A model generated the notes under the pieces. The model searched no databases. It was not told where the DNA came from and was given only the letters and a program-made list of their open reading frames with translations. Below are positions 24,465-37,139 of a DNA stretch of 64,000 bases, in pieces. The stretch's first letter is position 1. Each line of letters begins with the position of its first letter. The stretch lies in assembly GCA_020747065.1 (NCBI GenBank), contig JAGMVK010000027.1, positions 372,001 through 436,000 on the forward strand, written 5' to 3'. The translations under genes and the position numbers were made by a program. This DNA is from Cadophora sp. MPI-SDFR-AT-0126 (lineage: Eukaryota > Ascomycota > Leotiomycetes > Helotiales > Ploettnerulaceae).

Positions 24465-26162
24465 ATGGACACTCTACCCCAAACCGAATCAACGACAAAG
24501 AAAGTTCGCCATTGGCGGCTTGTCACGTCTCATTCCCTCGTCACAGACGAAGTACAGCGTTATGACTACTTAGGCGCAGGCACGGAAGATGATCCCTATC
24601 GTGTGGAATTCATTACCAATGACCCTCGCAACCCTATAGGATTCCCTCTCTGGAAAAAGTGGCTTATCACGGTCCTCGTCGCTGTCGCTACTTTGGCCGT
24701 TGCATTTTCGTCTTCCGCATATACAGGCAGTATTCCGGGGCTCATCTCTGAATTTGACGTTAGTACCGAACTGGCTACCCTGGGTATCACTTTCTTCGTG
24801 CTGGGGTTCGCTATAGGGCCGTTGATCTGGGCACCGCTGTCGGAGATGTATGGAAGACAGTTTCTCTTCATCGGCACTTATACGCTACTTACAGCATTTG
24901 GTGCTGGCACGGCGGGCAGCAAAAACATCCAAACCATGATAATCCTCCGATTCCTCGCAGGCTGCTTTGGGTCCTCGCCATTGACAAATGCCGGCGGTGT
25001 TATTGCGGATATGTTCCTTCCCGATCAACGTGGGCTAGCCATGTCAGTCTTTTCTGCCGCACCGTTCCTTGGACCGACCCTTGGACCTATAATTGGGGGC
25101 TTTCTGGGCCAGGCAGAAGGTTGGAGATGGGTGGAGGGCCTTATGGCCATTTTTACTGGTGTATTGTGTATCATTGGAGCTTTGACGATCCCGGAGACAT
25201 ATGTGCCAGTGCTATTGAGAAAAAGGGCAGAGAAGCTAAGCGAGATGACTGGGAAAGTTTACAGGAGTAAACTAGATTTGGAGAAAGGCCGCAAGACCGT
25301 CGGTGAAGCCTACAGGATTGCGTTGACACGGCCTTGGTCGTTACTTTTCCTTGAGCCTATCGTGCTCCTGCTTTCTATCTACATGGCCATAGGTAATCTC
25401 GTCCCACCTGTCAACTCTTAGATACATACTAATCTATACATCGCAGTCTTCGGCACTCTCTATTTAATGTTCGCGGCATTTCCCATAGTCTACCAACAGA
25501 ACCGTGGTTGGTCTGACGGTATCGCTGGCCTACCATTCCTTGGGGTTATGATAGGTATGCTGCTAGGTGTAGCCTATGGGATCCCCGACAATCGTCGGTA
25601 CGTCCGGGCGAGTAAGAGAGCAGGAGGCAAGGCACCTCCCGAGCAGCGTCTCGTCCCCGCCATGGTCGGCTCCTTCTTTTTGCCAGTTGGCCTTTTCTGG
25701 TTCGCGTGGACCAATGGTCGTTCGGTCCATTGGATTGTATCTGTTATCGGTACGGTTCCGTTCGGTTTCGGAATGGTGCTTGTGTTTCTCTCCATAATGA
25801 ACTACCTGATCGACGCATACACCATCTACGCTGCTTCGGTTCTCGCGGCCGCTTCCGTCTTACGATCCCTCTTCGGTGCAACTTTCCCGCTCTTCGCAAC
25901 ACCTATGTACAGGAACCTGGGGATTCACTGGGCTTCCAGTGTGCCGGCTTTTTTGGCGCTGGTGTGTGTTCCATTTCCATTCCTGTTCTTCAAATACGGA
26001 CCTGCTATTCGATCTCGATGCAAGTATGCGGCCGAGGCAAAGAAAATGATGGATGAGATGATGAACAAGGCTCGGAATGAACGCCCAGGTCCAACAATAT
26101 CGACAGGGAGTAAAGGGGCAGAGAAGGAAACCGCGGCGGTCAAGGAGCCAACTGAGTCATGA
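24465..26162 (+). CDS. MFS drug/polyamine-type transporter (DHA1)
   Basis: Two exons, 24465-25392 and 25447-26162 (intron of 54 nt), 547 aa. After a hydrophilic N-tail with the NPIGFPLWKKW segment come twelve predicted membrane helices. The loop between helices 2 and 3 has the motif APLSEMYGRQ, a motif-A variant of the DHA1 family. The helix 5 region reads FLGPTLGPIIGGF (antiporter motif C), followed by GWRWVEG. The C-terminus is Lys/Glu-rich. This is the TPO/FLU1-like branch that exports polyamines, antifungals or the fungus's own toxic metabolites at the plasma membrane. Being divergent from a FAD monooxygenase and at the edge of the oxidative gene set, it may export that set's product; this is inference. 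Confidence 0.9.
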
Positions 26163-26890
26163 AAAGGCAGTTGAGCGGCATTGGCATACCTTTGCATTGT
26201 TTTAAATAGAATTTTTTGCTTGGGTCATTACAAGCAGTGCTTTCATAGTTCGAGATGCAGAAAATAATAGTCGTTGAAGGTCGCTGTGAAGATGGTTGTC
26301 AGGTGCTTAGATCAACTTAGTTTATAGAAGTTAAAAATGTATGTTAACGTAAATTCGTATCTTTTTCCGTTAATTGCAAAACGAACTTGGCCTTACTGTA
26401 ACGGCTCAACGGAAGTTCATTGATAGCTATAGTATAAAGTAGAAAAGACAAGGAGAAAAGAGGTTTTAAAAGGAGCCTCGAGCTTAAGTACAGAAGGCGC
26501 GGCTACTAGTCCTATTATAATATTATATTTAGTCACCTCTTGTAATTCCTAAGTCCCGTGATTTGCGATATATACGTGATCTATATTATATATATAATTA
26601 CACGGACTATTTATTATACTACTCCCTTCCTTAAGGAAGGCTTATTTTTAAGTTATGAAAGAATTATTTCCGAGCTTTTAGTAATATTACTATATTATTT
26701 TCTAATTTCTTATAAGTATTATTATCCTTTAATTCTTATACTATAATCTAGTACTTTAAGAGCTTTAGTAAGCTTAAGAGTATAAGATTTTTTTAGTAGA
26801 AATCTCTAAGCTTATATAAGTAAGTATAAAAGTCTATAGCAGAGTAGAACTTAAGGTTTAGATTAAGTCCTTTCTAATATACTTAGTAGT
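26163..26890. other. Flank turning into AT-rich relic DNA
   Basis: The 3' flank of the MFS gene up to about 26330, then AT-rich decayed sequence. A TGTAACGG string at 26394 resembles an LTR start but no matching end or duplication could be placed. The last five bases (GTAGT) are the target duplication of the LTR retrotransposon that follows. Confidence 0.5.
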
Positions 26891-27112
26891 TGTAACGTTG
26901 AAGTGACGGAAGTGCTGGAAATAGGGGTACTCAGGTTTAGTCGGAATATTACCGGACGGAAGTCGGACCAGATTCGTGTATATATAGGACCGCTCCCCCT
27001 CTAAGGGCTCCTTACTTTCTTATTTTCTTTATACTAGACCTATAATATTACTATTTACCTACTCTCTTACTCTTATACTTAATACTGCACTTAGTAATAT
27101 TATATTATTATA
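26891..27112 (+). repeat. 5' LTR of the gypsy element
   Basis: 222 bp starting TGTAACG and ending in a form of CGTTACA with C-to-T type changes. It contains a TATATATAGG promoter-like string. It matches the solo LTR at 36544 closely in its first half and is less mutated than the 3' LTR. Confidence 0.9.
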
Positions 27113-30100
27113 TTAAATAAGAAGGTTACTCTTACCGAAGATAACTTATATAATATTCTATTACTTAAAAGATATAGTTAATTAATTCTTATTTAAATTG
27201 CTCTTAATTATTATCCTTAAAGAGTTAGGATTTTAGAGATTTCCTAAGCGAACTAATAAACTAGGGTTTAGTTTTACTTATTATAAATTAGTATAGTTAG
27301 AGTAGAGTAGTCTTTATTAATAGAGACTTTAAATAACCCCCTTTGTATAAAGGCTGCTATAAATAAATTTAAGGTATTATAACTACTACTACTAAAACCC
27401 TTAAGTTTATAAAAATTCCCTTAACCTACTTTTATTCTCTTTTAAAACGTAACCGCATAACTTCTACTACTTATAGAGTTATAGTATATAAAAACTACTT
27501 TAATACTAATATCCTTTACTAGGAAATTACGAAGTGTTCTATTAATACTCCTAGAACTCTTATTTTAGACTATATCTGAATTACACTTGAATTTTTTTCT
27601 ATTCCTATTATAAATACTACTAATATAGTAAGTTTATTTAGCGGAGCTATTAATAATACTCTTAATTCTCTAACTCTAGTTAGAAGCTTTTTTAGCTATA
27701 AAACCTAAGGTAATAAAAGTAAAGGTCGTATAAACTAAGATAAGAGAGACTTTAGTAACTTAGATATATTAAGAGGAATTATTTAATCTATAAAGAATCG
27801 AAATTATACTTAAGAGGCCTCTTTAGCTTATATTAAGTAATTACTAATTTCTACTTAAGTTATACTAGTAGTACCCCTTACTAATCCTACTTTAATTCCC
27901 CTTAGAACTATACTACTAATTATTTAATTAATAGAAAGAGACGAATTAATAGGTTAAAGTAAATATACCTTATTTAAGCTAGAAAATACCCTCCTTACTA
28001 TATTTAGAGCGGAATTAGATACTCCTTAAAGACTTAAGGTATAGCTTATAGAAAAGATTTCTTCCTTAAATAATAGAACTAATCTAATATTTAAGTAATA
28101 GAAAGCTTTAATTAAAGATTAATTAGAGGTTAATATAAGTCTCTACTTAAATACTTAAGTATAATAAGCTTTAGTATAGGGATTAATTATTAATCTAGCC
28201 TGCTTTTACTTAGAGCCTTAATACTTATCTAAAACTAATATATTCCGAATAGCTTAGAAAATAATTTCTTTACTAGAGACTTACTTTCTTATTAGAAATA
28301 AAGCTTATAAGACTTATACTAAGTTCTTTAATATAAGTATATAAGAACTAGATTATATATGTAAAACCTTTACTTAATTTCATGTAAGATTTCAGAATAC
28401 TATAATCTAAGGAAATATAGCTTATATAGAATAGTTCTTTTTTATATAGCTTAAAATTATTTCCTAGCTTTATATTACTACTACGTTAGTTAAGAGCTTA
28501 TAGTAAAATAATTATATAGTAATAGTAACTTATTTTATCTTAATTAATACTAATAAGTAGCGGAATACGTAATTTAATTCGTCTCTTACTAGTCTTTATA
28601 AATTAGACTCTTCTTAAAGGATAGCTAAGTCAAGCCTCTTTCGGAAGACTTTTAGATTACTTACTTCTTAAATAGTACTTAAACTTACTTTTTCTTTTAA
28701 TACTTTCTTTTACTGCTACTTAATACCGCAGACCTTCGTAATTCCTACTTTACTATATTAGAAGGGCACGCAGAAATCTTAGAAAGGTTTTAGTAACTTA
28801 TAAGTAAAGTATTATAAGTACAGAAAGTTTAGATACTATAAGTTAGATTATCCTAAATTAACTAAGGTTTAAGTCCTTAATAAGGAGGAAGTTAATAATA
28901 ATACTAAAGAGATAATAAAGAATAAGAAAGATTAAGTATAAGAAAATAAAGAGATCTAAGAAAAGACTCTTTTTTAGGCTTATATAAATATAATTTATTA
29001 AAACTTAATTTAAACTCTTTAATAGAAGAAAAGTAGTTTATAGTTAATTATATACTTAGTATAAATAGATTAAGAGTTACACTCTTTATATTAGTAGATA
29101 CTAGAGTAAATAATTATTTTTTTATAAATTAGCTTATATTTATATGTTTTTTAAAGGCGTTAGGAGTGAAGATTTAGCCCCTCTTATATACTATACTAAT
29201 ACGTAGTTTTCAGAACTCTGTTTGAAGCTACGCTACTTACTATATGTATTTATACTTAATAATTAATAGTTAATACATGTATAATTATTCCTTTATAATC
29301 CTTAATCTAGGAAAGTAAGATATAATAATAAGTATTAAATAGATATATTAATTTTGTTTTAAATTATAGATAAACTAAAATAGATTTTTATAATTATTTA
29401 ATTACTTATTTACTAAATAATAGTTTAGAGAGTTAGTTCTACTTTTTCCATATATATAGCTTCTTTTACGATAAGACTACTAGAGTGATATAACTTATAG
29501 AGATCTAGTAATCTAAAAGGATAAGATATAATAAAAATATCTCTCCTTTATAGTTTAAATACTAGAAGAATATCTCCTTTGAGTTACTCTTAAATTAACT
29601 TTAATATTATTTTCTATAAGTAAAGAACCTTTATAAGTCCGGAAATTAAAATATAACTTATTAAGGATATTACTTATATTTATATTTATTTATAAGATTA
29701 GTATAAATACTTTTTATTTTAATATGAAATATAAAGATACTAAGTTTTTTTAAACTAGTATCTATAAGATAGACTATTATATTTTATAGGAATAGTATAA
29801 ACTAGAAGATCTTAATACTACTTAATTTCTATTTAAAAGGCTTTTAAAATAGTACTAATATTTAAAGTTAGTATTTTTTAAGAAAGATATAGATACTCTT
29901 CTATCTTATTAATATTATAATTATAAGATTTATCTTAAGAAGCTACTACTTAACGCTTACTCTCTTCTTTATTATTAATCTATAAAGAAGCTAAAAGTAA
30001 TAAAGAAGTACTTCTTAGAGAATTTAGATAAAGACTTTATTAAGTTAAGTTAAAGCTTATTTATATTACTAGTACTCTTTATTAAAAAGCTTAATAGAGG

Positions 30101-33100
30101 CCTGCGATTTTATATTAATTATTACAAGCTAAATACCCTTACACGGAAAGACGCTTATCTAATTCCCTAAATCAATAAGCTCCTTACTAGAGTATTAAAT
30201 ATAAAGATATTTATAAAATTAGATATTTAGACTGCCTTTAACTATATCTATATAAACTCAGCCTCTAAGGAGTATACTACGTTTCGGACTAGATACAGAT
30301 TATATAAGTATAAGGTATTACTATTTAGCCTTTATAATAGACTTAGTATATATTAATATTATATAAATAATATACTCTTTAATTACTTAGATAACTTTTA
30401 TATAGCTTACTTAGATAATATTCTAATTTATTTTAAATCTGTAGAAGAATACTAAGCTTATATAGAATTTATACTAAAGTATTTAATAAAAGCCGGATTA
30501 TAAGCTAATATTAAGAAATATAAATTCTATATTACCTATACTAAGTACCTGGACTATATAGTAACTACTAAAAGTATTAAGGTAGATCTAAAGAAAGTTG
30601 AACTACTATATAATTAGAAGTACTTTAAGATTATAATAGCTATTAAGTTGTACCTAGGTTTCTGTAGTTTTTACTAATAATTCATATGTAACTTTAGGCT
30701 TATTACTAAATCTCTATCTGCGCTTACTTAACTTATAGTAGCTTAGAATTAGATAAAAGAGTATTATATTATATTTAAAGAATTTTAAAAGTAATTACTA
30801 TTAATTCAATAGATTTACTATTTTCAGCTGGAATTACTTATTAAGCTAGAAATAAATACTTTTAATCAAGTAATCGCTAGAGTAGTATTATAATAGTATA
30901 ATAATAAATAATAGTACTTACTTAGATTTTATTTATATATACTTAATAGTTATAAACTAAACTAGGAAATCTATAATAAAGAACTATATACTATTATAGA
31001 AAGCTTTTATAAGTAGCGCTTAGAATTAATATCCCTTTAGAATAGAATTAAGGTATATTTAGATTATTTCTCCCTAGAGTATTTTATAACTACTAAAGTA
31101 CTTATAGTTAAGTAAGCTTATTAGATAGAATTTCTTTTTAACTTTAATTTTTAAATTATATATACTTTTAGTAAAAATAATTAAAGGGCTAATATCTTAA
31201 GTTATTAAAAGTAAGATTTAGAAGTATAAAAATAAGTTTAGAAAGATAATTAGAGTTAAATCCTATTAGTATTAGGAAGACTTAACTCTTATATTAATTC
31301 TAAGCTAGTGGAATAGTTTATTTCCTTTATAATTATAGTATTTCTCTTACTATTAACTACTATTAAGGTAAAAGCTCCTCTAAATACTCTCTTAGATTCT
31401 TTTAACTTTATTAAAAAGCTTTATTAGGATAATTATACTACCTTTACTAATATACGAAAATCCTTACTTAAAGACTACTTAATTAAAGATAAACTCCTAC
31501 TCTTTAAAGATCAACTTTATATATAATATAATACTCTCCTTTATACTAAGTTAATTAAAGAAGTATATAACTAGTTATCTATTACTTACCTTAGTGAATT
31601 AAAGATATATTAACTCTTAGTCTTAAAGTACTACTAGGTCGGAATAAGTTCGGATTATAATTAGTATATAAGAAATTACTAAGCTTATTAATTCTTATAC
31701 TTTAAGTATTCTAAATAGTAAAGTCTTTTTTACTTATTACTAATTCTAAGTTATCTTATATAGTATTTATATATAGATTATAAGGATTTTTTAAAAGATA
31801 AGTATAATTATAATAGAATCTTAGTATTTATTAACTACTTAAAAAAGAATTCCGTAATAATTCCTTACTATTAAGATATTAATATACGTAGTATTACTAA
31901 ATTCTTTATCTAGTAAATCTATTAATTTAAATATACTTCAGAGTTAATTATATTAGATTAAGAGCTATAGTTTATCTTATTATTTTAGAAAAAGTTCTAC
32001 TAAATTATTAGTATTAAAATTAAGCTCTTTATAGTATATTATAAGGAAATTAATAGCTAAATAAAGATTATAAATAAATATATTAATTAAAGATTATAGC
32101 TATTTATTAACTTTTACTAAGATAACTAGAGTGAACTAATTCCACTAATAGATTAAGCCTAAATAACTTTTTCTTATACCTTTATTAGTATAGCTCTATA
32201 TTAGCTTAAATTCGGATTAGATCTAAGGAATAGTTAAGATTAGAATTCTCTTAAGGCTACTACTTCTCTAGAAAGGCTTAAGTATTATAATACTAAAGTA
32301 GTAATAGAATATATAAAAGAGGCGTGGGAATTAGCTAAATTAAATATATAAGCTACGTAGGATTATATAGTAAAGGCTATAAACTAGTATTATAGACTTA
32401 TTGATTTCTAAGTAAGTAATAAAGTATACTTATTTATTAAGAACCTTAAGAGTTACTAATTAAGTTATAAGCTTAGTAATTAATAGGAAGGGCTATTTAA
32501 AATCCTATATTAAGTAAGAAACTCTTACTAGTTCTAGTTACTTATAAGATTGAATATTCATAATATATTTACTCCTAAGCTATTATTTTAGGACTTAAAT
32601 AATCTCTTACTTAATTAGGAATAGCTCTAAAACTCCCCTAAGATAATTAAGGATTAAGAAGAATAGAAAGTATAAGAAGTTCTTATATTATAATTATATT
32701 ATAATACCTTAAAGTATTAAGTTAGTTAGATAAGCTACGATCCTAATACTATATAGTATAATATAACTAACTTAATAGGATTACTTTATAAATTAAAAGA
32801 TTTTTACTAAGTTAACCTTTCTACTTTAGGACTACTTTAAAACTTACTTAAATAGTTAATTATATAGAAAAATAAAGAAGATAATTATAATTACTTAGAA
32901 GATAATAGACTAGTTAGTAAAATAGTAAAATAAGATTTAATTCAGACTATCTAAATATTTTTTAATTTAAAGTACTAATACTATAATCTTATAATTACAC
33001 CTTAGCTAGAATATCTTATTAGTTTTACTATAGGGGGCTACTCTCATATAAGAAGTCTAACTAAAGGTATAACTACAAAGAATTAATAATAAAGCTAATT

Positions 33101-34438
33101 CAAAATAAGGCCTATTCTCCCTTTATTTTAAGTTATTTAGAATCTTCTCTTTCTCCCTTGCGCTACTAGAGCGTCTACTACTTTAAGTTACCTAGAAATA
33201 AGCTAGTAATTCTCTCTTCTCCTTCTTTTCCTTCCTTTTTACTCTCTTACGCTTAATACTACTACAATAAATAGTCTTAGCTACCTTAGTAGCACTAGTA
33301 GTAATCTTCTTTCGGATTTAGCTTAAGGCTAAAACTAGACCTTATTTATGTATTAATTAAAGGTTATTCTAATCTTACTTAAGGAAAAATAAGTATATCT
33401 AAAACTATATTTTTATTTTAAATTAAGGAATTTATAAGTGAAATATATAATAAAAGTAAAAAAATAAAAAGAAAAGGGAATAATCTATAGCTTATTATAT
33501 AGCTAGATCTGTAATAGCTTAATAAAGAGTATAAGTTTCCTCTAATAATTCTAGCTGCAGCTCTCCTTGCTTCTTAGGGGTATTAGTAGTAGTAATCCTT
33601 AAACTAGTATTAATTTCCTATACCGCGGAAATAATACTCTTATTATCTTTAGTAGTAATAGTAAAAGAGAACTTATAATATTCCTTAGCTATATAATACG
33701 GAATCTAGTATAGAAATTAGTATTTTAACTTATTTAGATTATAATTAAATTATATTTATAATAATCTAGATATAGGAAAAGGAAATAGGAAGTACTTATA
33801 GGATTATATTTTTCTACTTACTTCTTATAGTATATATACTTCTTACTTTTAGCGCTATTAAATTTATAAACGTGATCTAGTTTCGTAGTAAGTAAATATA
33901 TTAAATATAGTGCTTATAGTAGGCGGACTTAAGGGCGTTAATAGGGATTAGAGTAAGTACTATTTTATATTAATATACTAAATTACTACTAAATCACTAC
34001 TAAATTATTAAGAATTCAGAACTTAATTTACTTTTAAATTACTTATTTTATTTAATATGAATTATTAAAATCTATTAGTAATATATATAGATTAATAAAT
34101 CTCTATATATAAGGTTCACTTATAGAGCTTAAAGTTGTAGTTGTTTAAAGAGAAAAGTCAAAATTCTGAAGATCTACGTAATTAAGTACCTTAATATATA
34201 TAATAATAAGTAGCTATAGTCTTACTGAACTTAATTTAAACGTTTTTTAGATAATTTTATGATTAGGTTATTACCTTACTTATACTATTATTATTATTAA
34301 TTAGTATTACTAGATTAATACTTTTCCCGGAATCTCTTTATTAAAGTTGTATATCTTTATATTTTTTATATAGTAGTAATTCTATATATAAATATAATTT
34401 CGAACTTAGGGGTAAGCTCTTTTATAGAAGGGGGGTAA

Positions 34439-34660
34439 TATAATATTAAAGTGACGGAAGTGCTAGAAATAGGGGTACTTAAGTTTAGCCGGAATATTAC
34501 TAGATAGAAGTCGAACTAGATTTATATATATATAGAACCGCTCCCTCTCTAAGGGCTTCTTACCTTCTTATTTCCTTTATACTAGACTTATAATATTACT
34601 ATTTACCTACCCTCTTACTCCTATACTTAATACTGCACTTAGTAATATTGCGTTATTATA
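34439..34660 (+). repeat. 3' LTR of the gypsy element
   Basis: 222 bp, aligned base for base with the 5' LTR without gaps. It begins TATAATA where the other copies have TGTAACG, and carries many further G-to-A and C-to-T changes. It is followed by the GTAGT duplication. Confidence 0.9.
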
Positions 34661-35061
34661 GTAGTATAATATACTATTCTACTTAAAGTAGATGTCTAAG
34701 ATATCCTAGACCTCTTATTCTTATTTTATATTAATAGTAATTATCTCTTCTTAGTCTACTTAGATTTAGCTTAATAAGGGATTATTATTATAGTGCTATA
34801 ACTTATCTGCGGAGAATACTAGATAAACTTTAATAGATTTAAGTAAGTCTAATTAGTAGAAGTAACCTTCTTTTTATAAGACTTAATATAAGCTAGCTTA
34901 TTAGTTATCTAGCTTCTTTTTTAGCTAATAAGTTTTCTAGTTCTTAGTAGTTACTTAGACCTAATCTCTTACTTCCTAATCGATTTTCTAATAAGACTTA
35001 TTTATATCTTACTATTTCTTTTTCTATTAGTCTTTTAAGAACTACTTAGCTTTCTTCTATA
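34661..35061. other. AT-rich spacer between two transposons
   Basis: Decayed AT-rich sequence between the 3' target duplication of the gypsy element and the left inverted repeat of the DNA transposon. No feature was recognised. Confidence 0.5.
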
Positions 35062-36543
35062 ACGTCTAACCCCTCTCTTCCGGCCACCCCCCTCTTCCGG
35101 CTATCCCGCTATTTCTATTACTTGATTTTTAATACTTAATAACTCTATTCTATATTAACCTCTATATATAATATTATAGACTCTAAATCTTTATCTAATT
35201 CTAATTCTATAAGTTTAATTTAATACTCTCTAGCTACGATTTAAGCCTTCCTAATTATATATATTATTATAAACTAGGAATTTAGATTAGTTAGGACTTT
35301 CTTCTTTTTCTTTAGCTATACTTACTCTAATCTCTCTTCTAACTCTTTAACTCTTATATTTACTTTCCTTAATTCGTAGTCTCTTTTATTTATTCCCTTT
35401 ATAACTTTTCTAAAGAGTAAATACTTAACTAGAAATTAGTTATATAACTTCCTAATTAAGATATAAATCTATATATATATTTCTTTCTAATTCTTTAGAG
35501 TATATAACTTAATTAAAGTATCAGAAACCTCTAGAGATAATATTAGTATCTCTTAAGGCTTTAAAATAATTAGATTTATTAATTTATTACTATTTTCTAG
35601 AAGTAAAGGGCTTATTAATAGCTTTACTATAGAGACTAGCTATAAACTTATAGATCTCTACTTAAACTTAATATTTAAAGCTGTAATACTCTCTTAGCGT
35701 GCTTTCTTATAGTATATAAGAAAATTACGCTTACTAATTAGCGTAGAATCGATTATTAAACTTAACTTTTAAAACTTTTTCTAATAAGTATACTTAAGAG
35801 ATAAAAAAACTATTAAATTAAGAGGTTATAAGATATGTAACATATATATAAGTAAGAAAAGAAGATATATATTATACTTAAAGTACCTCTAAAGGAAATC
35901 CGTAGTCTTATAGCTCTTATAGCTATCTAAAATAAGAAGTCTTACTAAATAATCACGTAGTTCTATCTAAAAAATAAAGACCTTTTCTAGCTACTTTAGA
36001 GCTATTTAGTTAGTTATCTACTTATTATCTATAGCTATAAAGTACTATAGATTAAATATATTTAATTAAGATAGAAGCTATTACTATTAGATTATTTTTC
36101 CCTTATAGATTATAGCTAAAAAAAGTAAAAGCGCTTATAGCAGATATATACTTAATAATTATTCTCTAAGCACGTAAGCTTAGCTATTTCCCTTAAACCT
36201 TCCGACTTTCTATATTTCTTACGATATATTTATTAAGACTATAACCTTCTATAATACTTGTTTTATCTATATTCTATCGTTAAGAGGCTAGAATTACCTT
36301 AATATCTAAAATCTCTAATTTTTAGAACTATAGTCTAATAACTTTAGAATAAGCATAGTTAATATATATAGAATTAATATATATTTACCTCTTAATCTTA
36401 AGAATAAGATTCCGGGCTAAAAACTGTACTATCTAGTGTTTTCTAAGTAAGTAGTAGTCTCCTTAAAGAGCTAAAAGCCTCTCTCTAAAAACCTGTATCT
36501 ATATATAGATAACTCTACAGCTAAGAGCCTCTTAAGTTAAAAT

Positions 36544-36765
36544 TGTAACGTTGAAGTGACGGAAGTGCTGGAAATAGGGGTACTCAGGTTTAGCCGGAAT
36601 ATTACCGGACGGAAGCCGGACCAGATTCGTGTATATATAGGACCGCTCCCCCTGTGAGGGCTCCTTACCTTCTTGTTTCCTTCGTACCAGACCTATAATA
36701 TTACTATTTGCCTACCCTCTTGCTCCTATACTTGATTCTGCACTTAGTAATATTGCGTCGTTACA
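36544..36765 (+). mobile_element. Solo LTR of the gypsy family, almost unmutated
   Basis: 222 bp from TGTAACG to CGTTACA, perfectly inverted 7-base ends, flanked by AAAAT on both sides (36539-36543 and 36766-36770). Same length and register as the LTRs of the 26891-34660 element, but it keeps GC-rich words that are mutated there. It lies inside the DNA transposon and so inserted after it. Confidence 0.92.
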
Positions 36766-37089
36766 AAAATCCAATTAGTTAATTAATTTTCTATTACTAT
36801 AGGGAGCTTTTATAAGTAATTAGTACCTTCCTTATATAATTATATTATTATATTACGATTTATAAGGATAGACCTTAGAATACCTTACTTAAGTAATACC
36901 TTTCGTAAGGACTTGCTATCTACTACTTCTTTAAGGGCGCATATAATATTATATTTAGTATACTAAGACTTTATAATATTATTAATTTACATTCCAAATT
37001 TTAAGAAAATCGATTAGAGATTAGAATATTAAATAATTATTGAAGTTAGGTAGTATAAAGAGCGGTAAGGTTAAGCGAGGTAGCCGGAA

Positions 37090-37112
37090 GGGGGGGGGGG
37101 GGGGGGGGGGGG
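37090..37112. repeat. Poly-G tract of about 23 bases inside the right TIR
   Basis: A run of G within the right inverted repeat of the DNA transposon, where the left repeat has only six C at the matching place. A further run of eight G follows at 37122-37129. Length is uncertain because of likely slippage. Confidence 0.85.
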
Positions 37113-37139
37113 TGGCCGGAAGGGGGGGGTTAGACGTTA

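Larger units (their letters stand above)
26891..34660 (+). mobile_element. RIP-degraded Ty3/gypsy (probable chromovirus) LTR retrotransposon
   Basis: A 7,770-bp element bounded by two 222-bp direct repeats (26891-27112 and 34439-34660) and flanked by GTAGT on both sides (26886-26890 and 34661-34665). A purine tract of G's ends just before the 3' LTR. The interior is very AT-rich and stop-ridden, but on the plus strand traces of domains survive in the usual order: a gag-like part (about 27.9-28.9 kb), reverse transcriptase (about 30.09-30.48 kb, with the YLDNIL catalytic strand, a changed YxDD box), RNase H (about 30.8-31.0 kb), integrase (about 31.4-32.2 kb) and a chromodomain-like end (about 32.68-32.83 kb). 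The order pol with integrase last is Ty3/gypsy. No open frame remains, so the copy is dead. Confidence 0.88.
35062..37137. mobile_element. Fot1/pogo-like DNA transposon, RIP-degraded, with nested solo LTR
   Basis: Both ends carry the same inverted repeat: ACGTCTAACCCC then CTTCCGGCCACCCC and a second CTTCCGGCTA copy, at 35062-35110 and, inverted, about 37076-37137. A TA dinucleotide flanks each end, the duplication of Tc1/mariner/pogo elements. Removing the nested 222-bp solo LTR and its 5-bp duplication leaves about 1.85 kb, the usual size of fungal Fot1-type elements. The interior is AT-rich with no surviving transposase frame. Class assignment rests on ends, TA duplication and size, not on a visible DDE domain. 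Confidence 0.75.

Noticed and set aside
8120..26162. RiPP precursor gene to accompany the tyrosinase (ustiloxin-type cluster)
   Set aside because: No short secreted protein with repeated core peptides and Lys-Arg cleavage sites, and no UstYa/DUF3328 protein, was found.
26394..26620. Possible further LTR starting TGTAACGG
   Set aside because: No matching CA end, target duplication or second copy could be placed.
26500..37000. CRISPR-like or satellite array in the AT-rich block
   Set aside because: Repetition there is low-complexity TTA/TAA text from RIP decay; the only true repeats are the three LTRs and the inverted repeats of the DNA transposon.
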